From: Tenrec ecaudatus
Lineage: Eukaryota; Chordata; Mammalia; Afrosoricida; Tenrecidae
Assembly: GCF_050624435.1 (NCBI RefSeq)
Contig: NC_134535.1
Span: forward strand, 129,012,731-129,076,730
Length of the DNA stretch: 64,000 nt
Reading direction: 5' to 3'
The position numbers and the translations under genes are program-made. Positions 11,681-22,622 of this stretch are shown piece by piece (positions within the stretch are counted from its first letter, which is position 1; every line of letters starts with the position of its first letter). The notes beneath the pieces were generated by a model. That model did not search any database. It was not told the DNA's origin and saw only the letters and a program-made list of their open reading frames with translations.

Positions 11681-12804
11681 ATGCAGGTTTTACTGGGTCA
11701 TGTAAAATTGCTCACGGACAAGGAATACCGAAGTAGAATTGAAACAGCGGGATTCTAACGGGCTGGTAGGACAGGCTTTGCAGCTGCAGAGAAAAGATAC
11801 CTTCTAGAACACCGCAAACACCTTGACCAATCAGAGACTTCTTGCAAAAAAATGAAAAATCCAGTGATCAAAGCCCACACCCTTCCCCCAAGCAAGTGCA
11901 GCCCAAGGATGGGTTAAAAAGAGGTGGCCAAGCGGAAATGCCAGCAAAAATATGCAAAGGAGACAATAATGTTATGATAGTAGTAAACTCAGAGACTCAG
12001 GGAGCTCAGAGAACCTGAGAATCTAGGCTGATGCTGGCTACTTGCTCAAATAAGCACTTTTTAAAATAAAAAAAGTAAGCACTTATTTTAAGACTCTTTA
12101 AAATTCCATTTTAGAGCTGCAGGTTCGGTGACAATGAAATTTGAGCTAATGACCGTGTCAGGGGTTTTCCCCAGCACCCAGCGTAATTTAAAATAAATAA
12201 ATAAAGGCATAGCCTCTTAGTATGGATTCCTTTTGACCCAAATTGAGCACCGGCTATTGATTTCCAAAGAATTTTATCACTGGAATCATTAGGTTGGGTG
12301 GAATCTCCAGAAGCATCTTGCCCATTCCCATTCTTCCTACAGGTGAAAACAGATTTTTAAAAAAATATCTATAATCAAGGGGAAATGGAAATGCCATCTG
12401 GGATGGAAATTCTGTCACCTATTACTGTTTCCTGACCTAACAGCCTTCACCTCCAGGAAATTCTTCCATTGACCTTGCTGTAATCTGCTGTGGTCGTTTA
12501 AGTCAATAGTCTAGCTTTGCAAGCACATTTAATAAAGTTGGACAACCACTTTACAAACATTTAGTCAGTGTGCCATGAGAGAGTCGTAGTAGGGTAAGGT
12601 TCATTTATTAAGTCACAGGAATGACGTTGTCAGCAAATGATGGCTTTAGGTTCTAGTCTCTGATCTCTGCCACCGCTGGTGCGGGCTGCTGTCAAGTTGG
12701 CACTAGCTTAGAGTGTCGTATCACACAATAAAATGTTGCTTAGTCCTGCACTCTCTCCCATTAATGAATGCTATGTTGGAGTCCATTGTTTTGGTTATCT
12801 TTTG
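11681..12804. other. Unassigned intergenic DNA
   Basis: I see no gene, RNA or clear repeat boundary. A short A/T-rich patch lies at 12060-12090 and an aaataaataaataaa tract near 12191. Confidence 0.4.
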
Positions 12805-13275
12805 TGTCAGCCCAGCCCATCGAAGGATTTCTATTATTCCACTGACTGTCCACCAGCCATGATTGCCTTTCCCATTGATCAGACTTTCCTGATGATGTGT
12901 CCAAAGAAAACAAGCCAAAGTCTCACTATGCCTGCTTCTGCTGGGGTTGTATTTATCCTGAGAGGGATTCCTTTGTCCTCTTGGTTGTCGATGACATAGT
13001 CAATATTCTTCCCCAACACTACAGCTTGAGCGAATCAACTCTTCTTGCTTCATGTTTAATTAGCCAGCTGCCTGGACATGTGTATGAGGTGTTTTAACAA
13101 CTCTGGCCCACCTTACTCATCAGAGTGGACTCTTTGCTTTTAAAGATTTTATTGGGGTCTTGGCAGTACTTTCCCCGTGACTTCTGTTGTCTGAATTCTT
13201 GACTGCTGCTTCTACGGCTGTTGATGATCAATCTGAGTGGAATAAAATCTTGGCAATTTGCATGCCTTTTTCATA
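12805..13275 (-). mobile_element. RTE-clade LINE fragment, antisense
   Basis: The plus strand reads the reverse of RTE ORF2 3'-terminal DNA: aacaagccaaagtctcacta near 12909, ctgagagggattcctttgtc near 12958, then attcttgactgctgcttct near 13194. It faces the plus-strand RTE copy that starts about 100 bp later. Frame is lost throughout. Confidence 0.75.
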
Positions 13276-13379
13276 TGTCACTAGCTGTTCACTGGCCTAT
13301 GTTACTATTGTCATCTCTAGTGGATTTTCAAATGAAAGATAAATGCATCTAGCGGTATCTATTGTCCATAGTCTTGCCC

Positions 13380-14124
13380 GTTCCAAAGAAAGCTGAGCCA
13401 ATGGAATTCAGAGCTTATTTCACCAGATGGCACATAAGTAAGATTTTGCTGAAGAGAAGTCAAGAATGGTTGCAGCAGCACATCAACAAGGCACCGCCAT
13501 ACGTTTGAGCCACATTCAGAAGAGGATGTGGGATACGGGGGTCACGGCTGATATCAAATGGGTCTTAACTTAAAACAGAGAATACAAGAAAGATGTTTAC
13601 TTATGTTTTATTGACTGTGAAAAAAAAACCTAGACAGTATGGATCATAGCAGATTGTGGGTAACACTGAGAAGGATAGGAATATTCTAGAGCACTTGATT
13701 ACGCTCATCTGGAACCTAAACATAGACACGGGAGCAGTCGTTCTAACAGAACAAGGGGGCGTTGCATGGTTTAAAATCAGGAAAGGTGTGCATTGGATTA
13801 AATCATTCCAGCATACTTTTCCAACGTGTGGGATAAAGAAATAATCTGAGAAGCTGGACTCTATGAAAAGAGTGCAGTGTCAGGACTGGAGGAAGACTAA
13901 TTAATAACCTGTGGCATGCAGATGATGCAGCTTCCTCATTGAACTCCCAGAGGAATTAAAGCACTTATTGCTGAAGATCAAAGACTACACCTTCAGTATG
14001 GATTACACTTCAACACAAGAAAGTAAGTTATCCTCCCAACTGAACCAATGGCCAACACCTGATTAAATTGGGCAAAGATTGAAGTCATCGTGATGTCATT
14101 TTATTTAGATCCATAATCAACACC
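13380..14124 (+). mobile_element. RTE-clade LINE ORF2 remnant, part 1
   Basis: It contains the reverse-transcriptase-region landmarks of afrotherian RTE: gtttattgactgtgaa, cagtatggatcatagcagat near 13637, tggcatgcagatgatgcagc near 13913 and tgctgaagatcaaagactac near 13970. The 'Y-A-D-D' equivalent falls in the gcagatgat stretch. Stops and frameshifts break it into short frames. It is interrupted at 14125 by a solo LTR and resumes after 15149. Confidence 0.8.
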
Positions 14125-14609
14125 TGTGGTAGTTACATAATCTGGTATCAATTTGAGAGGATTAAAAGTGAAGGGATAGAGTCTGGCCTGTCAATCAAGA
14201 TATAACCAATGAAGCCTCTATGTGGGCACAGCCTTCTCCTGAGAATTCTGGGAACTCTACTGGCAAGACACATAGCATTACACTGATAGGCCCCATGCCC
14301 TTGGAATTGGAGAAGTCACGTGGAGACCCCTGCCAGCACTGAGATGCTTACAATGCCACTGGATCCAAAGACTTTCTACCCACTGACCTGTGTTCCTCCT
14401 GCACTCGGCATCATTGCCTGTGTTTCATGAGTCTGAAGAGGACTTTATAGACTGGTATCAGACATATGGGCTAATATCAGACTTCTAGGTTTGGACTAGA
14501 CTGGGTTGGGATGCTTTCTTAATGTACCATTACCCTTTACATAAAACTCTCTCTTATACACTTATGTGTATCTATGAATTTGTTTCTCTAGTCTACCCGA
14601 ACTAACATA
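14125..14609 (+). mobile_element. Solo LTR, family TGTGG..CACA, copy 1
   Basis: Begins tgtggtagttacataatctg and ends ttctctagtctacccgaact then aacata. The last base pair is mutated from the CACA seen in other copies. A TATA-like tatgtgta/ataaaactct zone lies near the 3' end. It sits in the RTE between acacc and gtgtcc, a plausible but degraded 5-bp duplication. No internal retroviral genes are present. Confidence 0.75.
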
Positions 14610-14625
14610 GTGTCCATAGAAGCAT
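14610..14625 (+). mobile_element. Sixteen-base RTE spacer between two LTRs
   Basis: The bases gtgtccatagaagcat match the RTE consensus phrase (cccatggaagca) that should follow position 14124. This shows that two LTRs entered the same RTE 11-16 bp apart. Confidence 0.7.
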
Positions 14626-15149
14626 GGTGGCAGTTACATAATCTCCTGTCAACTTGAGCGAAGGGGTGGAGTCTAGCCTGTTAATCAGGTCATAGCTAAT
14701 CATTCCTCTGTGTGGGCATGGATTTCTCCTGAGGATTCTGGGAACTCCTGTCTTCCTCCCTAGAGGTGGGACACACTGTCCCTGCGAGACATTCATGTTG
14801 AGAAGCCACCAGGAGACACATTGATGGACCCAGAGTCTTGGAGCTGGAGAAGCCGCGTGGAGACCCACACCAGTGTCCAGATGCTTCCGCTGCCACTGGA
14901 TCCACAAGACTTCCCAACAACTGGCCTATGATCTTCCTGCATTTGGCATCATTGCATGTGTTGTGTGAGTCTAAAGAGGAATTTCTAAATTAGTATTGGA
15001 TATATGGGCTAATATTGGACTTGTGGATTTGATCTGGGTGGGGTTGTTTTCTCAGGATACAATTACTCTTTTATATTATGTAAAGGTCTTTCTTATCCAT
15101 ATGTATGGTGTCAATGAATTTGTTTCTCTAGTTTACCCAGACTAACACA
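14626..15149 (+). mobile_element. Solo LTR, family TGTGG..CACA, copy 2
   Basis: Same family and orientation as copy 1, sharing cttgagcgaaggggtggagt, ctagcctgttaatcaggtca and the ttctctagtttacccagact end with intact aacaca. It is flanked by AGCAT (14621-14625 and 15150-15154), a 5-bp duplication. The 5' terminal T appears lost or shared with the duplication. Confidence 0.8.
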
Positions 15150-15628
15150 AGCATCAATCAAAACTTCTAGTGATTTGTGTTGTATTGCATTGGGGCAAAT
15201 CTGCTGCAAGAGATAACTTTACAGTGCCAGGAAAAGTCCTGTTGAAGACTAAGCTGTGTTTGATGCAAGGCATGACATTTTCAATCACATCCTATGCATA
15301 TGAAAGTTTGCCAATGAATATGGAAGACAAAAAAATTGGTACCCTTAATGATGTTATTGGTGAATACTATTGAGTATAACATGGAGCATCAGATGAATAA
15401 ACAAATCCCTCTTGAAAGAAGAACAGTCAGAATGTTTCCTGGAAGCGAGAATGTCCAGAGTTCACCTCACATACGTTGGACGTGTTATCAAGAGGGACTA
15501 GTCCCAGGCAAAGGACATCTTGCCTGGTAAAGTAAAAGGTCATTGAAGAAAAGGAAGACTCCCAATGAGATAGCTTGACTATTTCAGAATTGACTCAGTG
15601 TTACTTAACAACAACTAACAACAATGCT
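15150..15628 (+). mobile_element. RTE-clade LINE remnant, part 2 with 3' end
   Basis: The RTE resumes at gcatcaatcaaaac, continues through tgcattggggcaaatctgct near 15187 and gaagcgagaatgtccagag near 15443, and ends in cttaacaacaactaacaaca, the simple-repeat 3' terminus expected of RTE. The sequence before the end lacks the SINE-like gctatgagtcggaa block seen at 19857. Confidence 0.8.
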
Positions 15629-16925
15629 ATTTATCATTTTATGGGGGGCTCGTACAATTCTTATCACAATCCATACATCCATCCATGTGTCAAGCATATT
15701 TGTACATCTGTTGCCTTCATCATTCTCAAAACATTTGCATTCTACTTGAGCCCTTAATATCAGCTCATTTTCCCCCTCCCTTCCTGCTCCCCCTCCCTCA
15801 TGAACCCTTGATAACTTATAAATTATTATTTTATCATATCTTACACTGTCTGACGCCTCCCTTTACCCACTTTTCTGTTGTCCATTCCCCACCCCCCAGG
15901 GAGGAGGTTATATGTAGATCCTTGTAATTGGTTCCCCCTTTCTACCCCACCTTCCCTCCACCCTCCAGGTATCACCACTCTGACCACCGGTCCTGAAGGG
16001 GTTATCTGTCCTGGGTTCCCTGTGTCTCCAGTTCCTAACTGTACCAATGTACATCCTCTGGTCTAGCCAGATTTTTAAGGTAGAATTGGGATCATGATAG
16101 TGGGGGGAGGGGTGGAAGCATTTAAAAAGTAGAGGAAAGTTATATGTTTCATCGTTGCTACCCTGCAATCTGACTGGCTTGTCTCCTCCCTGAGACTCTT
16201 CAGTAAGGGAGTGTCCTGTTGCCTATAGATGGACTTTGGGTCTCCAATCTGCACTCACCCTCATTTATAATGATATGATTTTTTGTTCTTTGATGCTTGA
16301 TACCTGATCCCTTCGACACCTCATGGTCACACAGACTGGTATGCTTCTTCCATATGGGCTTTGGTGCTTCTGAACTAGATGGCTGCTTGTTTACCTGCAA
16401 GCCTTTAAGACCTCAGAAGCTATATCTTTTGATAGCCAGGCACTATCAGCTTTCTGCGCCACATTTGTTTATGCACACATTTGTCTTCAGCGATCATGTT
16501 GGGAAGGTGTGCATCATGGATTGCCAATTTAATACAACAAAGTATTCTTACATTGAGTAATTACTTGAGTGGAGGTCCAATGTCCATCTGCTGCCTTAAT
16601 ACAAAACCTATAAATATATGCATGTAGATCTAGCTCCCTACCATCCTACATAAATATATTTACATATGTAAATACATATATTTAGACCTCTATAAATACC
16701 CTTTGTCTCCTAGTTCTTTCCTCTAATTCCTTTAACTTTCCTCTTGTTCCACTATCATGGTCAGCCTTCATTTGCTAATTGCAGTAATTTCTCCCAGTTA
16801 TATTGCCCTTGCCAGGCCTCTCACACCCTCCTTGCCACTAATTTTGGATCACGTGTTGTTCCTTGTCCCTGGGTTGGTCAACAATGCTTATATTTTAAGA
16901 GTCCTTGTTTGAGAGAAACTTACTG
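15629..16925 (-). mobile_element. L1 3' UTR, antisense, single-module type
   Basis: The 3' terminus is atcattttatggggggctcg at 15636, followed by the pyrimidine-rich tract and the segment opening with aatgatatgattttttgttc near 16269. That ~250-bp segment occurs once here but twice in the copy at 22.7-24.4 kb. The element ends around the tttgggatcacgtgttgttc block near 16840. ORF2 is absent. Confidence 0.85.
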
Positions 16926-17195
16926 AAATTTTAAGGGTTGTGAAATATAATGCCAGAATTCATTTCAATATGAGCTAGTGAGCTCAGAGTTGAGGGCAAT
17001 GGGAATGAGTGGATGTATGAATGAGGCAAGCTTAACTTTAAATTTATTATTTTTGAGGTCAAGTAATTAGTACTATCAAATTCTACTTTGAGAAACATTT
17101 TCAAATTTCCCAAACAAAACCTCATCCCAAATGGTCAGTGCAGAAAACTCAAGCCTCTGTATGCTCACCATGCTCTCCAAGTCTCCCTCCTGCCC

Positions 17196-17375
17196 ACTGG
17201 AGCTTTGGTGGCTCAATGGTTAAGCACTCAACGGTGCCCTGCAAGGCTGGTGATTTGACGTCTCCAATGGTTCCGCAGAACAAGACCCGGTGATCTGCTT
17301 CCATCAAGATGACAGCCCAGGAAACTCTATGGGGCACTTCTACTCTGTCACATGGACTTGCTGGGAGCTGAGAAT
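17196..17375 (+). repeat. AfroSINE
   Basis: The head gagctttggtggctcaatgg carries a recognisable A box (tggctcaatggttaagcac). The body has ggaaactctatggggcact then tctactctgtcacatgg. The RTE-like tail is lost. Confidence 0.75.
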
Positions 17376-19102
17376 CTACTCACTAGTATCTAAAAACAAC
17401 CATCTCCGTCAGTTTTCCCTGCTTTCCCAGCACCTCCTGGGTTATTTCAGACTCCATGCCCAGGGAGCGCCATGCAGCCTCAGCCCCCGCAGTTGGCATT
17501 TGGATACGAATCTGACCCCAGATGGCATCGCAGCTCCCTCAGTCTGATCCTGTCAGCATATTTTTCCAGGCACCTGACTCCTGGATGTGGCAGCGATAAA
17601 GCCCGTGGCAATTAGTTGGCTGCCCATGTCCCCCCTCCAGAGCAAGGATTTCCCCTTCTGCCACTCTCAGCCCTCTGAGCACGCTGCTTCCAAGAGCTGG
17701 GGAACAACCGCCAAGGAAGAACTTCACAGACTGCAGTGCATGCTCTTAGACATCTGGCCAGCCTGTTCCTCAGGGATGAATCGCCACTAGGGTAACATAT
17801 GCATGAATTCTCCCCATTAGGAATGGGAAAGCTGGTACAAATAAGCTGTTGTATGGGTTCTGGTGTCCTCGGATGCTGGCGTGAGCGAAAGGAGAAAAGG
17901 CACAGGAAGAGCGCCTGACTAGGTCTATTGCCTTTGCTGTCTGTTATGTCATATGCACTCTTGAGGCTAAATGCAGGGGCCTGGTTGGTACAAATGGTGT
18001 GTGGTTGACCGCTAGCCTAAACCTTGACCATTCAAAGCCACCCAGCAAAGAAACCCTCATGAATCAGTTCTCCTTTGCCACTCCTGGGTCAGTAGCTGTC
18101 AGAATGGACACAGGGGTGCAGTCACGGGCAAACCGTTGGCACCACCCATTAAAAAAATTCAATGGACAGTACGCGTGGAGAGGTTTCATATTGACCGTCT
18201 TTCCATTCAACATAAATCATGACTAGGCACAAAACTATGGCCTGGGGGACTCCGCAATCCATGTAAGTGGAGAGAGTCAGAAAGTGGATCCCACTCAAGG
18301 CCATGCAAGCTCAGAGGAGGAAGCTGTCAATTCCAGCTGATCGCTCCAAGATGGTCTCCTGGGGTGGTGGTGGTGGAGGGAGGGGGCGGCATTTGAGCTG
18401 GACAATGAGAGACGAGTGAGGCTGAGACATGGCAGGGCTGGGGACCTGGGAAGAGGTGCAAAGATGCTGACTCTCGCAGAAACAGTGGAGCAAACGACTG
18501 GGCTCAGTGGAGTGGCATGCAAGAATCCTTTGCGTGTGGGCTTAAGTTTGAAAGTGCGGGGTTCACAGAAGGGCAATCCGAGCGAAGCCTGAAATGTGGG
18601 CTTGCATCTTGAAACCTTACTGGGAGTCCCTGCAGGATCATGGAAGCTGTTTGCTGCACAAAGGCTTGCTCAGACACGAGGAGACATTTGGGGTGGCAGG
18701 GGTCCTTCCGGCAGCAACATGAAGGGAGGGCTGAAGACCAGGTCAACCTGAAGGCTGTAAGAAAACAGGTCCAACCTAATAGGTGGTGTAGGCATGGAAA
18801 TGTAACCCAATTGAATTGTGTTAACGTCCACATCTTTAGGCTAAGGGGCCTCTTTTCTTTATGTCTTCTCACAAGTCCCGGAGTTTGTCTTGGCACATGG
18901 TGTGTAACTTATCTTGGCACTTGGTCTTAACTGACTGATGACCATGTCCCACATCTGTGTTTATCCACTGAAGCCGCTGCACTTGCTGTCCATGGACTTG
19001 CCAAAGGGCTGGAAGAAGGAGATCAAGCTGAAGGGCCAAGTTCATCTCTTACCCCTCCACCTTCCCTGCTCATGTTGGACTCACAGAGCTCCACAGCTTC
19101 AT
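17376..19102. other. Mostly unassigned; weak AfroSINE trace at 17975-18065
   Basis: A faint plus-strand SINE signature (ttgaccgctagcctaaacct, then caaagccacccagc) lies near 18005. I recognise nothing else. Frames are short and opposed. No exon is supported. Confidence 0.4.
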
Positions 19103-19147
19103 CGCACTGCTATGGAGTTCACTTTGACTCATAAGGACCCTCTAGGA
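19103..19147 (-). repeat. AfroSINE, antisense, left part split by SPIN
   Basis: The sequence actgctatggagttcacttt then gactcataaggaccctctagga is the reversed SINE tail. It is cut at 19147 by the SPIN insertion and resumes at 19620 with catggttgaaccgcccttct then gatttctgaaactgtaactc. Confidence 0.8.
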
Positions 19148-19611
19148 CAGAAGTTCTTAACTTGTGGGTCGCAACCCTTTCATAAGCTGTCGCCTAAGAT
19201 CATCAGAAAACACATACATCCAATGGTCTTAGGAACTGAGACACCGCTCCTCTCTCCATCTCCAGGGGGGTCCACCCACATGCAGATATAGCCACATACG
19301 AACACCTGGTATGAAGACTGTTACCCATGTTACACCAGGCTTCGCTACCCATGCTACACCATGCTTCGAGACAAAGTTTCACTGATTTGTAATTAGAAAT
19401 AAATATTTCACAATATATAATTACATATTGCTTTGTGATTAATCACTATGCTTTAATCCTGTTCAGTTTGTAACAATGAAAATACATCCTGCATATCAGA
19501 TATTTACCTGATGAATCATAACAGTAGCAACAAAAATCATTTTTTGGTTGGGACGTCACCACAACATGAGGAACTGTATGAAAGGGCCGTGGTCTTGGTT
19601 GTGAACCACTG
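19148..19611 (+). mobile_element. SPIN-type hAT non-autonomous transposon, copy 1
   Basis: The 5' end (cagaagttcttaacttgtgg then gtcgcaacc) and the 3' end (ttgggacgtcaccacaacat ... ggttgtgaaccactg) are the SPIN termini, in inverted relation. It is flanked by a perfect 8-bp duplication CTCTAGGA (19140-19147 and 19612-19619), the hAT signature. The internal cctgcatatcagatatttac near 19488 is also typical. It encodes nothing and would need a SPIN transposase in trans. SPIN is known for horizontal transfer among tetrapods. Confidence 0.92.
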
Positions 19612-19619
19612 CTCTAGGA

Positions 19620-19770
19620 CATGGTTGAACCGCCCTTCTGGATTTCTGAAACTGTAACTCTCAATTGAACCAGAAAGCCCCATGAGCATGTCAGAGTCCC
19701 TTGCAAATACAGATCGTAGAGGTTAGCTGCTTGGTAAAATAGAGGGACGGTGTAAAAGAGAGGAAGGTTC
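19620..19770 (-). repeat. AfroSINE, antisense, right part
   Basis: Continuation of the copy at 19103-19147 after SPIN: ttctgaaactgtaactctca is the SINE body. Identity fades after about 19670, so the outer edge is uncertain. Confidence 0.55.
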
Positions 19771-19890
19771 CTGACGAGACAGATTGACACAGTGGTGGCC
19801 ACAACAGTGAGAATGGTTCAGGACCAGTGTCTCATTCTGTCACAAATAGGGCGCTATGAGTCGGAATCAATTCATGGCAACTGACAACAC
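19771..19890 (+). mobile_element. RTE 3' end with SINE-shared tail
   Basis: The order is gacgagacagattgacacag, then tcaggaccagtgtctcattc, then gcgctatgagtcggaatcaa, then ggcaactgacaacacc. This is the RTE 3' terminus; its last ~40 bp is the tail also found on AfroSINEs, for example at 50160-50185. Confidence 0.8.
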
Positions 19891-20696
19891 CTACAGCTGC
19901 CAGAGACAATCTGAGCCTTGAACAGATGTTCAAGTCACTGCAATACAGATCTGAGGTCCTGACTCCCACCTGAGCTTGTAATGCTGCTGTCCCTGATCTG
20001 TCCTAAGAGGCTAACCTGCACAGGCTTTCTGTGGTCCCAGGCTGGCAGGAAAGGAATAGCAGGGAGCCGTCGATATACTCAACAGAAGACCTCAAAGAAC
20101 AGGAGCAGTGCAGAGCAATGGTCGGTTGCTGGCCTGGTTGTGTATTGGGGTGCTGTTACATTGCTTTCTGTAGCCATCAAGTCAGTGTTACCTGTGGCCA
20201 CCCACTGTGTGTAGTGCACAACTGTGCCACTGGATTTGCAAGATGGGAGCCCTTTGGAGGCTGCTCTCCAGGTCTTGCCTCTTAGAGAACTGCCCAGGCT
20301 ACCCTTTGAGAGTGAGTAGATACGTGGTGTGATGGGGAAAAAATCTCAACAAAACTTTCCTGGCTCTTTTCACACATGGGCAGCTTTCAATTTTTTTTCA
20401 AGCTTATTTCTAAGAACACCTCACCATCATCCTTGGTCCTTTAAGAAAATCTAACACGATCCCCCCTTGGGAGTCCCCAGAAAACAACTGTCACAGACTT
20501 CTGAGTTGTGCTTTCTGCCTGGAGTTCACCTTGGAAGGCTTCCCACCTTCCTCAAAATGCAGGATTTACATCTGAAAAGTGCTGTTTGCTGGGGGGCAGT
20601 ATTTTCATAAATGCGTTGCTATGCTTCAATGATTTGGAAAGATGTCCACTTGAATTCTGTTAACAATATGATACACGTTTTTAAAAAGAATATGTA
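19891..20696. other. Unassigned intergenic DNA
   Basis: No gene or repeat is recognised. Overlapping frames near 19981-20285 have no family features. Confidence 0.4.
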
Positions 20697-20708
20697 GTCA
20701 AGTATAAA

Positions 20709-20906
20709 ACCCATTGCCCTTGAGTCAAATTTCACTGCACAGAGACTCTATAAGCTAGGCTAGAAGCGACTCAGAATTTCCAAGGCTGTAAATCTTTACA
20801 GAGGCAGACTGTCACAGCGTTCTCTGATGGAGCTGCCAGTGGGTTCAAACTGCTGACCTTCTGATCAGGAGTAGTGCTCTTAACCACTGTGCCACCGTGG
20901 CTCCTT
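20709..20906 (-). repeat. AfroSINE, antisense, first of a stacked pair
   Basis: The plus strand shows the reversed tail, body and head (tgctcttaaccactgtgcca then ccgtggctcctt). It is flanked by the 12-bp direct repeat GTCAAGTATAAA at 20697-20708 and 20907-20918. Confidence 0.9.
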
Positions 20907-20918
20907 GTCAAGTATAAA

Positions 20919-21106
20919 CCAAAACCAAACTGACTGCCATCATTACAACCCTATTGGACACATTAGAACCACCCCTTTGAGTTCCTGAGACGTGTGAACT
21001 CTTGACAAGAGCAAACGGCCTCATCTTTCTCCCACAGAGCAGCAGGTAAGTTCCAACCATTAACTTTTTGGTTACTGTTGGTCCACACCACCACCAGGGC
21101 TCCTTA
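20919..21106 (-). repeat. AfroSINE, antisense, second of a stacked pair
   Basis: It starts ccaaaaccaaactgactgcc and ends at the reversed head ccaccagggctccttaa. It lies between the GTCAAGTATAAA at 20907-20918 and a third, partly mutated copy (ATCAAGTAT at 21107-21115), so it inserted at the duplicated target of its neighbour. Confidence 0.88.
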
Positions 21107-21496
21107 ATCAAGTATGTCTTTAAACAAATGTAAGATGTTGGAGCAGCATTAAACCAGCACTGAGTTATAATTTTTAGTCTATTGATTAGAAAATAAAATT
21201 AAGCGAACAATAGCTCTTAAGAGCAATGTGATAAAACGGACATCCTCACACATAAAGCAGAGCTGTTGTGGAAGTAATTAAGTTAATATTCACTTTAAAT
21301 CTTTAAGATGTTTTTACACTAACAAAGATATTCATTAAGGTTTTATTTATCATTGCAAAATGACAAACAAACTGAATTTCTATCAATAGAATGATTAAAT
21401 AATTATGATCCATCCTCTGTTACTATTTTAATAGCCATTAATCATTTATGAATAATGTTTAATGAATAAATAAATTCTCATTATCTAATTCGTAAA

Positions 21497-21594
21497 AGAG
21501 CCCTGGTGGTGCTGTCAGGTAAGTGTTGGAATTGCAAGTACAAGGTCAACAGTTCAAAAAATTAAGCAATCTTCCCCCATAAAGATTCATACCC
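21497..21594 (+). repeat. AfroSINE, left part, split by L1
   Basis: The head gagccctggtggtgctgtca is close to consensus, followed by aggtcaacagttcaaa. It is interrupted after aaagattcatacccc. The remaining body (cttagaaactttatacaggg ... gatgagttggaattgactta) lies at 22183-22245. Confidence 0.88.
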
Positions 21595-22169
21595 CGTGGA
21601 GGAGACAAGTCAGTCAGGGTGCAGTGTAGCACTGATGAAACATACAACTTTCCTCTAGTTCCTAAATGCTTCCTCCCCCACAACTATGATGCCAATTCTA
21701 CCTTATAAATCCAGCTAGACCAGAGGATGTACACTGGTACAGATAGGAACTGTAAACTCAGGGAATCTAGGACAGATGACCCCTTCAGGACCAGTGGTAA
21801 GAGTGACAATACCGAGAGGGTGGAGGGAGGGTGGGCTGGAAAGGGGGAACTGATTACAAGGATCTACATATAACCCCCACCCTGGGGGATGGACAACAGA
21901 AAAGGGGGTGCAGGGAGACATAGGGCAGTGTAAGATATGACAAAATAATAATAATAATAATAATTTATAAATTATCAAGGGTTCATGAGTTAGGGAGGAG
22001 CAGGGAGGGAGGGGAAAATGAGCTGATACCAAGGGCTCAAGTAGAAAGCAAATGTTTTGAGAATGATGATGGCAACAAATGTACAAATGTGCTTGACACA
22101 ATGGATGGATGGATGGATGGATTGTGATAAGAGTTGTACAAGTCCTCAATAAATTGTTGGGTTTTTTTT
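21595..22169 (+). mobile_element. L1, 5'-truncated (575 bp), inserted in an AfroSINE
   Basis: Sense L1 3' UTR from cgtggaggagacaagtcagt to the 3' terminus (cctcaataaattgttgggtt then ttttt). It is bounded by a 13-bp duplication AAGATTCATACCC at 21582-21594 and 22170-22182. The usual poly(A) has been reduced to about one A. A (TGGA)n stretch lies at 22101-22121. Confidence 0.93.
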
Positions 22170-22182
22170 AAGATTCATACCC

Positions 22183-22245
22183 TTAGAAACTTTATACAGG
22201 GTCTCGATGAGTTGGAATTGACTTAATGGCAAAGGGTGGGATATA
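22183..22245 (+). repeat. AfroSINE, right part
   Basis: Completes the copy begun at 21497 with the RTE-like tail gtctcgatgagttggaattg. With the L1 removed, the two parts join in register. Confidence 0.85.
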
Positions 22246-22479
22246 ATTTTAAGTGAGTAAATTAAGTTAGACAATGTCGGCTTCCAACTTCCAACACACA
22301 CATGTACACACACACATACTGTTAAGCTATACTGCTGTGTTTGCTCCCTGAATATACACATTTACTCTTGAGTTGAGTTTCATCTCTACCTGTACATGTG
22401 GCGGGTGACACACATGCCTACTTGATGGATAGATTGTCCCTTTTTATGTTCTCACCTGGTTGACTCGTGTTTGTTCTTC

Positions 22480-22615
22480 AAAATGGTTCATTGGTCACTT
22501 CTTCCAAGAAACATTCTCTGACCAGTAGTCTCAATCTGGATTTGGTGTCTCTCCCTTATGTTACTCATTTTTCACATCTCTGTGTTGATAATTCTTACAA
22601 TACATTGTGATTCCC
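22480..22615 (+). mobile_element. Possible L2 LINE 3' fragment
   Basis: The order tcacttcttccaagaaacat, then tctctgaccag, then gttactcatttttcacatct is like the 3' end of the ancient mammalian L2 LINE. Divergence is high, so this is a weak call. Confidence 0.4.
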
Positions 22616-22621
22616 TATTAA

Positions 22622-22622
22622 A

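Noticed and set aside
14125-15149. Complete provirus with two LTRs
   Set aside because: The two LTRs are separated only by 16 bp that match the host RTE, so there is no internal retroviral region.
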